From: Mycobacterium sp. NAZ190054
GTDB lineage: Bacteria; Actinomycetota; Actinomycetes; Mycobacteriales; Mycobacteriaceae
Length of the DNA: 45,273 nucleotides
Direction of reading: 5' to 3'
NCBI RefSeq assembly: GCF_001545925.1
Contig: NZ_LMVQ01000057.1
Location: forward strand, 1 to 45,273
Every line of letters begins with the position of its first letter. Position 1 is the first letter of the stretch. The notes beneath the pieces are model-generated. The model saw nothing but the letters and a program-made list of their open reading frames with translations. It searched no databases and was not told where the DNA came from. The translations under genes were made by a program, and so were the position numbers. This document shows positions 34,114 to 44,500 of the stretch, piece after piece.

Positions 34114-34221
34114 GCGCTTCTCCTCTCGTCTCAGGTGACGACCTGGGAAGTCCGCTGAACTCATCGCCGGGGCGCAACCGTTATCGGCGACATCGGCGAC
34201 GGTCCTTGCTAAGTTCTTCCG

Positions 34222-34899
34222 GTGCCGGGTAGCTGGGGATCGATCCTGACAGAGCTCATTCCACTCGCCCTGGTGATCGCGCTGTCGCCGCTGTCGGTCA
34301 TCCCGGCGCTACTGGTGCTGCGCAGCCCTGCGCCGCGGCCGACGGGCTTGGCGTTCCTGCTCGGCTGGCTGGCCGGCCTGGCCGTGCTGACGGCCGTGTT
34401 CCTGGAACTGTCCGCCCTGATCGGCGGTATCGGCACGAAGCCACCGAGTTGGGCGTCCTGGCTGCGCATCGTCGTCGGCGCCGGGCTCATCGTGTTCGGC
34501 GGCTACCGCTGGGCGATGCGCAGGAAATCCGAACACATGCCCGGCTGGATGACACGCATGAGCACGTTGACACCGGCGAAGGCGGGCGGGATGGCAGCGG
34601 CGTTGACCGTGCTCAACCCGAAGGTGCTGTTCATCTGTATCGCAGCGGGTTTGGCGATCGGCTCGGCCGGACTGGATTCACCGGCCGTCTGGGTCGCGGT
34701 GGTCTGGTTCGTCGTGGTCGCCGGGGCGACGGTCGCGCTGCCGATCCTCGGCTACACGCTCTCCGGGCAGCGGCTGGAGCCGACGCTCACCCGGCTCAAC
34801 GACTGGATGGAACGCCAGCACGCCACACTGGTCGCGGTGATCCTCGTCGTCATCGGTCTTCTGGTGCTGTACAAGGGAATTCACGCACTACTCGGGTAG
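34222..34899 (+). CDS. GAP/SfLAP-family membrane protein
   Basis: A 225-aa protein with six membrane helices, beginning LIPLALVIALSPLSVIPALLVL and containing NPKVLF in the middle. This pattern matches the mycobacterial GAP family (PF11139 type), which includes Sap, a protein needed for sulfolipid-1 export, and the peptidoglycolipid-addressing protein. It probably helps export a lipid or small molecule. GTG start; the 3' end overlaps the convergent TetR gene by 12 bp. It is probably outside the catabolic programme. Confidence 0.82.
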   Translation: MPGSWGSILTELIPLALVIALSPLSVIPALLVLRSPAPRPTGLAFLLGWLAGLAVLTAVFLELSALIGGIGTKPPSWASWLRIVVGAGLIVFGGYRWAMRRKSEHMPGWMTRMSTLTPAKAGGMAAALTVLNPKVLFICIAAGLAIGSAGLDSPAVWVAVVWFVVVAGATVALPILGYTLSGQRLEPTLTRLNDWMERQHATLVAVILVVIGLLVLYKGIHALLG

Positions 34900-35523
34900 G
34901 CCCAGCTCCTCGGCGGGCGCGGTGAGATACCGCGTCACGGTCGGGGCCACCAGCCGGACCACGTCCTCGGTGGGTAGTTCGGACAAGGGCGCCACCCCCA
35001 TCACGTACCGCAGCATCGCCGTGCCGACCAGGCTGCTCGCGGCCAGCATCGCGCGCAGCCTGGCCTGTTCCCCGCCGCCGAGCTCCCCCGAGACCGCGGT
35101 CAGCACGTAGTTCTGCATGAAGCTCCGAAAAGCCTCGTGGGCATGCGGATTCGAGGTCGCCGAGGCCAGCATGGCGCGCATGGTCTCCGCGCTCTCGGGA
35201 GCCTCCCAGATACCGAGGTAGGTCCGCACCATCCTGGTCCCGATGTCGGCGCCGCCACCGTCGGTCCCGGCCAGCGCCGCCACCAGCACCGCGGGGTCGA
35301 TGATCAGCCGCAACGCCTCGCGGAACAGCTGCTCCTTGGACCCGAACAGGTACAGCACCATCGACGGGTCCACGCGGGCATCGTCGGCGATGGCCCGCAA
35401 CGTCGTCTTCTGATAACCGTCGCGGGCGAAGCGCAGCTTCGCCGCCGCCAGCACCGCATCCTTCGACACCGGTTCGCCGTGACGACGGCCCCGGCGCCTC
35501 GTTGTTTCGGCTGGTCGCGACAT
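34888..35523 (-). CDS. TetR-family transcriptional regulator
   Basis: A 211-aa regulator with an N-terminal HTH (AVLAAAKLRFARDGYQKTTL, then RAIADDARVDPSMVLYLFGS, residues 25-70) followed by a helical ligand-binding domain (TetR_C type with FMQNYVL). It is divergent from the membrane protein gene at 35622, with a perfect palindrome in the gap, the usual setting for autorepression and control of a transporter. The ligand is unknown. Confidence 0.9.
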   Translation of the reverse strand: MSRPAETTRRRGRRHGEPVSKDAVLAAAKLRFARDGYQKTTLRAIADDARVDPSMVLYLFGSKEQLFREALRLIIDPAVLVAALAGTDGGGADIGTRMVRTYLGIWEAPESAETMRAMLASATSNPHAHEAFRSFMQNYVLTAVSGELGGGEQARLRAMLAASSLVGTAMLRYVMGVAPLSELPTEDVVRLVAPTVTRYLTAPAEELGLPE

Positions 35524-35538
35524 GCGCCGACGCTACCA

Positions 35539-35556
35539 TTTCAACGCCTATTGAAA
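35539..35556. promoter_or_regulatory. Putative TetR operator
   Basis: TTTCAA-CGCCTA-TTGAAA has perfect 6-bp arms with a 6-bp spacer, 15 nt upstream of the TetR start and 65 nt before the divergent membrane gene. Its spacer is one base longer than in the catabolic-region operator family, so it is treated as separate. Confidence 0.6.
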
Positions 35557-35621
35557 AGATGGCGCATCAGGCCTACGCTCGCCTCAGATGTAATTCAACA
35601 GATGATGAAAAGAGATCGTCA

Positions 35622-36620
35622 ATGACGTCGACGCGCTCACACACCGAACCCTCGGCCACCGCCCGCGCCGGTGGCATCATCGTCGCCATCACCGCGCTGC
35701 TGGCGCTCGTGGCGATCGCGTTCGCGCTGCCCGCTGCCCGGTCGGGACCCCACGACGTGCCGATCGGGGCGGCCGGACCCCAGGCCGCCGGCGGTCACCT
35801 GACCGCCACCCTCGACGAGAAGATGCCCGGCGCCTTCGCGGTGACCTACTACCCCGGCGAAGCCGCGCTGCGTGCGGCGATCGAGAACCGCGACGTCTAC
35901 GGCGGGCTCGTGCTGCCGTCCCAGCCCGGGGATCAGCCCGTGCTGCTGATCGCCTCCGGCGGCAGCCCGATGGTCGCGCAGATGCTGACCCAGGTCGGCA
36001 ACGAACTCGGACGCCAGACCGGCACGGCGATACGCACCGAGGACCTGGCTCCACCCACTGCCCGAGACCCACGCGGTGCGGGGATCGCGGCGTCCGCGCT
36101 GCCCATCACGCTGGCCGGGATCCTGCCCGCCATCGCGCTGGTCCTGGCGCTACGCCGCGAGATCTGGACCGGCTTCGCCGCCGCCGTGGTGTTCTCCCCC
36201 GTCGCGGGGCTGACCATCGCAGCGCTGCTGCGGTACGTCCTCGGGTCCGTCGACGAGAACTTCTGGGGCGTCGCGGCCGGCCTCACGCTCGGGATCGCCG
36301 CGGCGCTGTTGTTCATGTTCGGCCTCGGCTCGCTGTTCGGCAGAGCCGGCCTCGCCGTCGGCGCGCTGATCGCACTGCTGGTGGGCAACCCGTTGTCGGG
36401 GCTGGCCAGCGCCCCCGAGATGCTGCCCGCCGGCTGGGGCCAGCTCGGCCAGCTGCTTCCACAGGGCGCCACGGCCACGCTGCTGCGCTCGACGGCCGCG
36501 TTCGGCGGCGCCGGCGCCACCACCGCCGTCGTCGTGCTGGCCTGCTGGGCGCTGGCCGGAACAGCGCTCGTCATCGTCGCCGCCGTTCGGGACAGGAGCC
36601 GTGCGGACGCCGTGACTTAG
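35622..36620 (+). CDS. Membrane protein resembling ABC-2/YhgE-type permeases
   Basis: A 332-aa protein with one N-terminal helix (GGIIVAITALLALVAIAFAL), an extracytoplasmic domain of about 120 residues, and a block of five or six C-terminal helices ending with VVLACWALAGTALVIV. This order is seen in ABC-2 permease-like and YhgE/Pip-like proteins, often paired with TetR regulators. No ATPase gene is adjacent. It ends 11 bp before the flavohaemoprotein start. Transported substrate unknown. Confidence 0.78.
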   Translation: MTSTRSHTEPSATARAGGIIVAITALLALVAIAFALPAARSGPHDVPIGAAGPQAAGGHLTATLDEKMPGAFAVTYYPGEAALRAAIENRDVYGGLVLPSQPGDQPVLLIASGGSPMVAQMLTQVGNELGRQTGTAIRTEDLAPPTARDPRGAGIAASALPITLAGILPAIALVLALRREIWTGFAAAVVFSPVAGLTIAALLRYVLGSVDENFWGVAAGLTLGIAAALLFMFGLGSLFGRAGLAVGALIALLVGNPLSGLASAPEMLPAGWGQLGQLLPQGATATLLRSTAAFGGAGATTAVVVLACWALAGTALVIVAAVRDRSRADAVT

Positions 36621-36631
36621 GATCGTGCGGC

Positions 36632-37798
36632 GTGGGACTCGAAGACCGCGAATCGATGCGCATCCTCCGGGATGCGCTCGACGGCGACGGCGGGTCCGAG
36701 TCGCTGATCGCCGATTTCTACACGCGGTGGTTCGCTGCCGACCTGTCCGCGCGCGACCTCTTCCCGCCCGACATGGCCAAGCAGCGCCAGGTCTTCGCGC
36801 AGGCGATGTGCTGGCTGTGCGACGAGCTGATCGCCCAGCGCGCCGAGGAACCGGTCGCGTTCCTGGCCCAACTGGGCCGCGACCACCGCAAGTACGGTGT
36901 CACACAATCGCATTACGCGTCCCTGACGGACGCCCTGCTGGTCTCGTTGCGCAAGGCGCTGGTCGCGCAGTGGGACCGCCGGCTCGCCGAGGCCGTCGAT
37001 GACGTCGTCCAACTCGTCGTCGGGGTGATGAGTGGCGCCGCGGACGCCGAGACCAGTCCACCGTTCTGTGACGGCACCGTGCTCGAACACCTCCGGCCCG
37101 CCCGCGACGTCTCGGTCATCCGGTTGAAGATGGATCACGCGCTGGCATATCACCCCGGTCAGTACGTGCCCGTGCAGGTGCCGCAGTGGCCGCGCCGGTG
37201 GCGCTACCTGAGCCCCGCCATCCCGGCCGACCCGCAGGGCTACGTCGAGTTCCACGTCCGTTCGGTCCCCGGAGGGATGGTCAGCACCGCGATCGTCGGC
37301 GAGACCAGGCCCGGAGACCGGTGGCGGGTGGCCAATCCGCACGGCGCGATGGAGATCGACCGCGGCGGCGGTGACGTGCTCATGGTCGCCGGCAGCACCG
37401 GCCTGGCGCCGCTGCGGACGTTGATCATGGACCTGACCCGGTTCGGCGAGAACCCGCGCGTGCACCTGTTCTTCGGCGCCAAGCACCCCTGCGAACTGTA
37501 CGACCTGCGGACCCTGTGGGAGATCGCGTCCACCAACCCGTGGTTGTCGGTGACGCCGGTGTCGGAGCTGAACTTCGACCCGCCGTGGGCGGCCCAGTTT
37601 CCCGACGTCACGCCGCCGCGCGGACTGCACGTGCGCCAGACGGGTCTGCTTCCAGAGGTGGTGACGCGGTACGGCAACTGGGGTGACCGGCAGATCCTGC
37701 TGTGCGGCCGGCCCGAGATGGTGCGGGCGACCAAATCGGCCCTGATCGCCAAAGGCGCCCCGGCCGAACGGATCCAGCACGATCCTCTGGCCAGTTGA
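36632..37798 (+). CDS. Type II flavohaemoprotein (Rv0385-like)
   Basis: A 388-aa fusion of an N-terminal globin (about 1-140; FYTRWFAADLSARDLFP, and the proximal His region RDHRKYGVTQSHY), an FAD domain (YHPGQYVPVQVP and RYLSPAIP, about 170-200) and a NAD domain (MVAGSTGLAPLRTL near 260, LLCGRPEMV near 355). Classical flavohaemoglobins dioxygenate NO. The mycobacterial type II group, to which M. tuberculosis Rv0385 belongs, has altered haem and FAD pockets and has been linked to D-lactate oxidation. In M. tuberculosis this gene is next to clpB (from memory); here about 32 kb separates them. GTG start. Confidence 0.87.
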   Translation: MGLEDRESMRILRDALDGDGGSESLIADFYTRWFAADLSARDLFPPDMAKQRQVFAQAMCWLCDELIAQRAEEPVAFLAQLGRDHRKYGVTQSHYASLTDALLVSLRKALVAQWDRRLAEAVDDVVQLVVGVMSGAADAETSPPFCDGTVLEHLRPARDVSVIRLKMDHALAYHPGQYVPVQVPQWPRRWRYLSPAIPADPQGYVEFHVRSVPGGMVSTAIVGETRPGDRWRVANPHGAMEIDRGGGDVLMVAGSTGLAPLRTLIMDLTRFGENPRVHLFFGAKHPCELYDLRTLWEIASTNPWLSVTPVSELNFDPPWAAQFPDVTPPRGLHVRQTGLLPEVVTRYGNWGDRQILLCGRPEMVRATKSALIAKGAPAERIQHDPLAS

Positions 37799-37821
37799 GC
37801 AACGCATGGCAGGATCGCAGC

Positions 37822-38724
37822 ATGGACGTGTTCGAAACCGTCACGCTGCGTGATCCGTCGTCCCCGCTGACGGCCACCTACGCTCCGCGGGCAGGCATGG
37901 TCGGCACCTCGCTGTCCGACGACGGCGTCGAGCTGCTCGGCCAGCGCCGCGGCCTGTACGCCTACGTGTCCAACCACAAGACCATGGGGATCCCGATCCT
38001 CTATCCCTGGGCCAACCGGCTGAGCAGCAACGGCTACGGCGTCGACGGCGCGGTGGTGACGCTGACCCCGGGCACCGGCGGCGTGCGCACCGACGACCAC
38101 GGGGTGCCGATCCACGGCGTCCTGGCCGCGTACAACGACTGGACCGTCACCACGGTGCTGGAGTCACAGCTGACCGCCGAGCTGGATTTCGCCGCGCGGC
38201 CCGGGTTGCTGGCCAGTTTCCCGTTCCCGCACCTGCTGACGCTGGACGTCACGCTGGCCGACCGCACGCTGACCGTCACGACCACGGTCACCGCGACGAC
38301 CGGGTCCCGGGTGCCGTTGTGCTTCGGCTTCCACCCGTACCTGCAGTTGCCCGACGTGCCGAGGGCACAGTGGCAGATCGAGACACCCGCCATGCGATAC
38401 CGCCCGGTGAACGCGTGGGGCATCCCGACAGGTAACCCGGAACAGCGGGATGCCACCTCAGAACTGCTGGGTGACAAGGTGATCGACGACGGTTACGACG
38501 ACGTCGCCCCCGGGTCGGTGTTCGCGCTCTCCGGCGGCGGCCGCCGGATCGAGGTGCACTTCGACGAAGGGTTCACCGCGGCACAGGTGTTCGCTCCTGG
38601 CAACGACGCGGTGGTGTGCTTCGAGCCGATGGCCGCCCCCACCGATGCGCTGCGCCGGGGCGGCTACCGGGAGGTGCAGCCCGGCGAGTCGGCAGTGGCG
38701 CGGTTCCGGATCAAGGTCGCCTAA
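37822..38724 (+). CDS. Aldose 1-epimerase family protein
   Basis: A 300-aa galactose mutarotase-like beta-sandwich protein: YPWANRLSSNGY (about residues 55-66), VPIHGVLAAYNDW (catalytic His region, about 94), CFGFHPYLQLP (second His, about 168) and a late Glu in CFEPMAAPTDAL (about 272). It interconverts alpha and beta anomers of hexoses or hexose-6-phosphates. It is 23 bp after the flavohaemoprotein and may be co-transcribed. The 63-bp palindromic repeat lies right after its stop. Confidence 0.88.
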   Translation: MDVFETVTLRDPSSPLTATYAPRAGMVGTSLSDDGVELLGQRRGLYAYVSNHKTMGIPILYPWANRLSSNGYGVDGAVVTLTPGTGGVRTDDHGVPIHGVLAAYNDWTVTTVLESQLTAELDFAARPGLLASFPFPHLLTLDVTLADRTLTVTTTVTATTGSRVPLCFGFHPYLQLPDVPRAQWQIETPAMRYRPVNAWGIPTGNPEQRDATSELLGDKVIDDGYDDVAPGSVFALSGGGRRIEVHFDEGFTAAQVFAPGNDAVVCFEPMAAPTDALRRGGYREVQPGESAVARFRIKVA

Positions 38725-38735
38725 GCCCCACCCAG

Positions 38736-38798
38736 CGCCGAAATGACATTCCAGCAGCGCCTCTCTCGAAAAACCCCTGCCGGAATGCAATTTCGGCG
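38736..38798. repeat. 63-bp palindromic repeat, copy 1
   Basis: Two 22-bp arms (38736-38757 and 38777-38798, 19 of 22 pairing) surround a 19-bp loop. The outer part reads CGCCGAAATG..., the right arm ends ...AATTTCGGCG. A second copy with the same arm and loop lengths is at 40119. Arms are strongly conserved between copies and loops are not, apart from a central TCTCGAA seen when one loop is reversed, so the element is a REPIN- or MITE-like dispersed repeat rather than a simple terminator. Confidence 0.75.
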
Positions 38799-38800
38799 AG

Positions 38801-40048
38801 TCAGGCGAAGTTCGGGTAGTCCTGCACCCAGTGGAAGCCGCGGCTGCGCAGCGTGAAGCTGTCGAGGTCCACCTGCGCCAGTGACATCGTGACGTGTTGC
38901 CCACCGAGCTCACCGACTGCCCGCAGCCGGTCGCGGCCCTGTCGTTCGAAGCGCACGGCCGTCTCCTCGGTGGACGCCTGCACCAGCTCACCGTCCATCA
39001 GTTGGTAGGTGATCAGTCCAGGCTCGTCGAAAACCACACGCTGCCACCGGATCTCATCGGTCACCAGCGGTGGGCGGACGATCCCGTCCGCGGTGAACTC
39101 CGTGACCGCCCAGATCCCGTACAGCTCCGGTTTCGGCCGGCCGTCCCCGTATTCGCGCCACGCGCTCCAGCCTTCGATCACCAGTCCGGTCGTCACCCAC
39201 GCTGCGAGCAGCGTCACGACCACCGACGCGGTCCGGTTGGCCCGCGGGCTGCGGAACAGCACTGGCGGTGGCGCGGGAGCCGAAGGACGCTGCAGTACAA
39301 GAACGTCGGCCAACCTGCCCAGATGCGGCGCCACCAGCAACAGGCTCAGCAGCAGGAGATGTGCCGACAAAACCTTGACCGGCACGTCGTAGGTCATGTT
39401 CAGCAAGAAGACCTGGGCCATCGCCATCAGGGAGATCAGCGCGCCGAGCAGCGCGGTGCGATTCCAGAACAGAAGCAACCCGCCGATCACCTCGACAGCG
39501 CCGAGCACGATCTCGTACGGATGCGAGCTGCCCACCTGCAGCCACAGCACGGCCATCGGGGTCAGCTCGCCGTACGGCTGCAGCAGCGCGGCCAGCGGCG
39601 GCGACGGCATCTGCGTCGGAATCACTTTGGCGACGCCGTAGAACAGCATCTGGCCGGCCAGGCTCAGCCGGATGAACATCGCGAACCAGGCGTACAGCCT
39701 GTCGTATCGCCGGCGCCGACCGTCCACGACCGACCAGATCGGTGTCGCGACAGCGGCGACCACGACCAGGACGAACACCATGACCCAGACGACGGCTTGG
39801 TCACCGCTGTTCGAATCCCGGTGCAGGACAGCCTCGACGCCGAAGACGTGGTGCCCGACCCACGTGCAGATCGGCTCCACCAACGTCATCTGCCAGATGA
39901 TCGCGTCCTGCGGCAGCCATCGCGTCAGAATCCCCGCGTAGACGAAGACGATCTGCGCGAAGAGCAGGCAGAACAAGCCGAAGTATACGAAGCAGAAACG
40001 GAATGCGATCCGGGTGAGTGGATGCCACGGCTGTGTCACGGCCACCAT
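38801..40048 (-). CDS. DoxX-like membrane protein
   Basis: A 415-aa protein with about eight membrane helices (for example FCFVYFGLFCLLFAQIVFVY and VVWVMVFVLVVVAAVATPIW), including a DoxX/HTTM-type region (LYAWFAMFIRLSLAGQMLFYG, and VLGAVEVIGGLLLFWNRTAL), and a soluble C-terminal domain of about 110 residues that is probably extracytoplasmic or cytoplasmic beta-rich. Function unknown; DoxX relatives take part in redox or thiosulfate metabolism. ATG 40046-40048 is chosen since the sequence before it is Pro-rich and runs into the GC palindromes; no clear ribosome site is visible. The gene is bracketed by the two 63-bp repeats. Confidence 0.75.
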   Translation of the reverse strand: MVAVTQPWHPLTRIAFRFCFVYFGLFCLLFAQIVFVYAGILTRWLPQDAIIWQMTLVEPICTWVGHHVFGVEAVLHRDSNSGDQAVVWVMVFVLVVVAAVATPIWSVVDGRRRRYDRLYAWFAMFIRLSLAGQMLFYGVAKVIPTQMPSPPLAALLQPYGELTPMAVLWLQVGSSHPYEIVLGAVEVIGGLLLFWNRTALLGALISLMAMAQVFLLNMTYDVPVKVLSAHLLLLSLLLVAPHLGRLADVLVLQRPSAPAPPPVLFRSPRANRTASVVVTLLAAWVTTGLVIEGWSAWREYGDGRPKPELYGIWAVTEFTADGIVRPPLVTDEIRWQRVVFDEPGLITYQLMDGELVQASTEETAVRFERQGRDRLRAVGELGGQHVTMSLAQVDLDSFTLRSRGFHWVQDYPNFA

Positions 40049-40081
40049 CGTCGTGGGCACGGCCGGGCGGATCAATCGTGA

Positions 40082-40112
40082 CCACCCCCATATCGGGGGT
40101 GGGGTTAACCCC
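40082..40112. promoter_or_regulatory. GC-tract palindromes upstream of the DoxX-like gene
   Basis: CCACCCCC-ATATC-GGGGGTGG (perfect 8-bp arms, 40082-40102) runs into GGGGTTAACCCC (40101-40112). G/C tracts around an AT centre are typical of CsoR/RcnR/FrmR-family repressor sites. Located 34 nt upstream of the start codon. Confidence 0.45.
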
Positions 40113-40118
40113 CCGTCC

Positions 40119-40181
40119 CGCCGAAATGGCATTCCAGCAGCGAAAGTTCGAGAACAGAGCTGCCGGAATGCAATTTCGGCG
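40119..40181. repeat. 63-bp palindromic repeat, copy 2
   Basis: Arms 40119-40140 and 40160-40181 with a 19-bp loop, the same geometry as copy 1. The right arms of the two copies are identical over 22 bp, and the left arms differ at one base (ATGGC against ATGAC). It lies 10 bp after the hspR stop and could also end the heat-shock operon transcript. Confidence 0.75.
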
Positions 40182-40191
40182 GATGAGGGGG

Positions 40192-40566
40192 TCAGCGTTG
40201 GTTGCGCGGCTGCCAGACCACCAGCGCGGTGCTCTTCGCACGCGGCTGGGCCCGCAGGTGCTCCACTTCCTCGGTGAGCTCACGCACCCGCGCCTGCAGC
40301 GCCTCGACCTGATTGGTCAGCTCGATGATGCGCTTGATCCCGGCGAGGTTGACGCCCTCGTCCTGGGACAACCGCTGCACCTCGCGCAGCAGCTCCACGT
40401 CACGCTGCGAATAGCGCCGTCCGCCACCGGAACTGCGCTGCGGGCTGACCAGTCCGAGCCGGTCGTAGGTGCGCAGCGTCTGTGCGTGCATACCGGCCAA
40501 CTCGGCGGCCACCGAGATCAGGAACGTCCTGGCCTCGTCCGCGCGGCCGGACCGGCCGGCGCTCAC
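40192..40566 (-). CDS. hspR: Heat-shock repressor HspR
   Basis: A 124-aa MerR-family repressor that binds HAIR sequences and uses DnaK as co-repressor. The HTH is [20 protein letters not shown] (about residues 20-39), followed by [20 protein letters not shown] (wing) and a coiled coil ([18 protein letters not shown], about 83-100). GTG 40564-40566 overlaps the dnaJ TGA as GTGA, giving the usual mycobacterial length; an ATG 15 bp upstream is less likely. Last gene of the dnaK operon. HAIR boxes are visible before dnaK and clpB. Confidence 0.95.
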   Translation of the reverse strand: MSAGRSGRADEARTFLISVAAELAGMHAQTLRTYDRLGLVSPQRSSGGGRRYSQRDVELLREVQRLSQDEGVNLAGIKRIIELTNQVEALQARVRELTEEVEHLRAQPRAKSTALVVWQPRNQR

Positions 40567-41744
40567 AGCGCACCGGCCCATCCCGCCCGCGGATCGAACC
40601 CGCTGGCGCGTTCGGCTTTCGCGTACGCCTCCAATGCCTCTGCAGCCTCCCCTTCGAGGTTCGGCGGCACGGCGACCTTCACGGTGACCAGCAGGTCACC
40701 GTGACCTCCGGAGCGTTTCGGGACGCCCCGGCCCCGAACACGCAGGATCCGGCCGTCCGACGTGCCCTTCGGCACCCGGACTCCGACCTTGCCCTCCAGT
40801 GTCGGTACCGAAAGCGTTGTGCCCAGGGCGAGTTCATGGAAGCTGACCGGCACCGTCACGGTGAGGTCATCGCCGTTGCGGCCGAAGACCTTGTCCGGCT
40901 TGACGTGCACGGTCACATACAGGTCGCCCGACGGCGCCCCGCGCAACCCGGCCTCACCCTGCCCGGCCAGCCTGATGCGCTGCCCGTCCTCCACCCCGGG
41001 TGGGATCCGCACGTTGATGGTGCGTGTGCGGGTGTTCACCCCGGTGCCCCGGCACTCCTCGCACGGGTTCTCGATGATCGAGCCGCTGCCCCGGCATTCC
41101 GTGCAGGGCTCGGAGAACCCGAACGCGCCCTGGTTCCGGCTGACGACGCCGGCCCCGTTGCAGTTCGGGCACACCTTCGGGCTGGTGCCCGGACGTGCGC
41201 CGCTGCCGTGGCAGTTCGTGCACGGGGCCGGGCTGGTGAGCCGAAGCGGCATCGCCACGCCCTTGGTGGCCTCCAGGAAACTCAGCGAGGTCTCGGTCTC
41301 CAGGTCGTTGCCGCGGCGCGGCCGGGACGGACGCGGCTGCTGGGCACCACGCCCGAACAGCCCGCCGAAGAGATCCCCGATGTTCGCGCCACCGGCCTGG
41401 CCTGCGGCGTCGAACAGATCGTTGAGGTTGAACTCCGCCCCGTCGCCACCACCGAAGCCGCCGAACCCCCCGCCGCCGCTGTAGCGGCCGCGACCGAACC
41501 CGCCGCCCGCGAAGAGCCGACGGGTCTCGTCGTACTCCTTGCGCTTGGCGGGATCGGTGAGCACCTCTTTGGCTTCGGACGCGGCCTTGTAGCGCTCCTC
41601 GGCTTCGGTGTTGCCCGGATTCCGGTCGGGGTGGTTCTCCGCGAGGATCTTGCGGGCGGCCCGCTTGATCTCCTTCTCGTCGGCATCGGAAGCGACGCCG
41701 AGCACTTTGTAGAAGTCCTTCTCAACCCACTCGCGTTGGGCCAT
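40563..41744 (-). CDS. dnaJ: Chaperone DnaJ (DnaJ1)
   Basis: A 393-aa type A J-protein that delivers substrates and stimulates DnaK ATPase. J domain (residues 9-75) with HPD in [10 protein letters not shown]; a Gly/Phe-rich region ([20 protein letters not shown]); four zinc motifs [24 protein letters not shown] and CEECRGTG (about 175-245); then the C-terminal substrate-binding domains. GGAGG precedes the ATG. It sits between grpE and hspR, the order of the DnaJ1 locus in mycobacteria. Confidence 0.97.
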   Translation of the reverse strand: MAQREWVEKDFYKVLGVASDADEKEIKRAARKILAENHPDRNPGNTEAEERYKAASEAKEVLTDPAKRKEYDETRRLFAGGGFGRGRYSGGGGFGGFGGGDGAEFNLNDLFDAAGQAGGANIGDLFGGLFGRGAQQPRPSRPRRGNDLETETSLSFLEATKGVAMPLRLTSPAPCTNCHGSGARPGTSPKVCPNCNGAGVVSRNQGAFGFSEPCTECRGSGSIIENPCEECRGTGVNTRTRTINVRIPPGVEDGQRIRLAGQGEAGLRGAPSGDLYVTVHVKPDKVFGRNGDDLTVTVPVSFHELALGTTLSVPTLEGKVGVRVPKGTSDGRILRVRGRGVPKRSGGHGDLLVTVKVAVPPNLEGEAAEALEAYAKAERASGFDPRAGWAGAL

Positions 41745-41789
41745 ATCGCGTCACCTCCTTACCTTCTCGTCACGGTTGCGGATCGATTC

Positions 41790-42421
41790 TCACGATTCTG
41801 AGGGCTGTGGCGGCTCGGCGTCGGCATTGTCGGTGTCGGACGCGTCGGGCACCGTGTCGACGACGCCCACCATCGCGTGGCGGACGACCTGCTCGCCGAT
41901 CTTGTAGCCGCGCCGCATCACCGTCCCGACGACCGGGTGGGTGCCTTCGCCCTCGTGCTGCACCGCCTCGTGCAGCGCGGGGTCGAACTCGTCGCCCTCC
42001 GCGCCGAAACCGGTGAGCCCCAAGCCCTCAAGCGTGGAGATGAGTTTGTCCGCCACCGCCTTCAACGGCCCGGACTCCAGATCCCCGTGGCTGCGTGCCC
42101 GGTCGAGGTCGTCGATGATGGGCAGCAGCTGACTGATCACCGTGGCCTTGGCCCGGTCGGCGATCACCTGCTGATCACGCAGCGAACGCTTGCGGTAGTT
42201 GGCGAAATCGGCCTGCACCCGTTGCAGGTCGGCGAGCAACTCCGCGGCCTTGTCGGCCTCCACCGACTCCACGGTCGGTTCGGCCGCGGCGTCCTCCGGC
42301 GCCGGCCCACTGGGGGCCGCCGCCGGAGTCTCACGCACCTGCCCGGTCTCGGGGTCGATGCGCCGCTTGTCGGTGACGGTGATGGGTTCTTCTTCCTTCA
42401 CCCGGTCCTGATCGTTGGCGC

Positions 42422-42425
<4 letters not shown>
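41790..42425 (-). CDS. grpE: Nucleotide exchange factor GrpE
   Basis: A 211-aa GrpE. It has an acidic, Pro/Ala-rich N-terminal tail, a long helix ([20 protein letters not shown] near residue 62), the conserved [11 protein letters not shown] segment (about 97) and the C-terminal beta domain ([14 protein letters not shown], then [20 protein letters not shown]). It exchanges ADP on DnaK. The ATG overlaps the dnaK stop as ATGA. Confidence 0.97.
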
Positions 42426-44299
<1,874 letters not shown>

Positions 44300-44334
44300 G
44301 GTTGCTGCCTCCTGAGTAGACGTTCTTCGGTTCA

Positions 44335-44351
44335 CGAGTGCGAAGCACTCG
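44335..44351 (-). repeat. Hairpin in the dnaK leader
   Basis: CGAGTGC-GAA-GCACTCG, perfect 7-bp arms with a 3-nt loop, 35 nt before the dnaK ATG and downstream of the presumed promoter, so present in the mRNA leader. It could affect mRNA stability or temperature response. Confidence 0.45.
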
Positions 44352-44356
44352 ATCGG

Positions 44357-44377
44357 ACTGAGTGCACCGGGCTCAAG
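44357..44377. promoter_or_regulatory. Degenerate HAIR box, dnaK-proximal
   Basis: ACTGAGT - 7 nt - GCTCAAG: two mismatches to the left arm and one to the right arm of the HspR consensus. Confidence 0.5.
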
Positions 44378-44399
44378 ACTGCTCTCGCCGACACCCTCG

Positions 44400-44405
44400 T
44401 GTCAA
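44400..44405 (-). promoter_or_regulatory. Probable -35 element of the dnaK promoter
   Basis: TTGACA on the minus strand between the two HAIR boxes; a weak -10 (CAGTCT) lies 18 nt downstream, just before the proximal HAIR box. Confidence 0.4.
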
Positions 44406-44411
44406 CCCAGA

Positions 44412-44432
44412 CTTGAGTCTGTGTCACTCAAC
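44412..44432. promoter_or_regulatory. HAIR operator (HspR box) upstream of dnaK
   Basis: CTTGAGT - 7 nt - ACTCAAC: only the last base departs from the CTTGAGT-N7-ACTCAAG consensus. It lies 113 nt upstream of the dnaK start. Confidence 0.85.
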
Positions 44433-44500
44433 TGTCGAAAGTGGTCAACGGGGTCGCGCCGGGATTTGTTCCCGGCGGATCGAGAATTGCGATACGCCGG

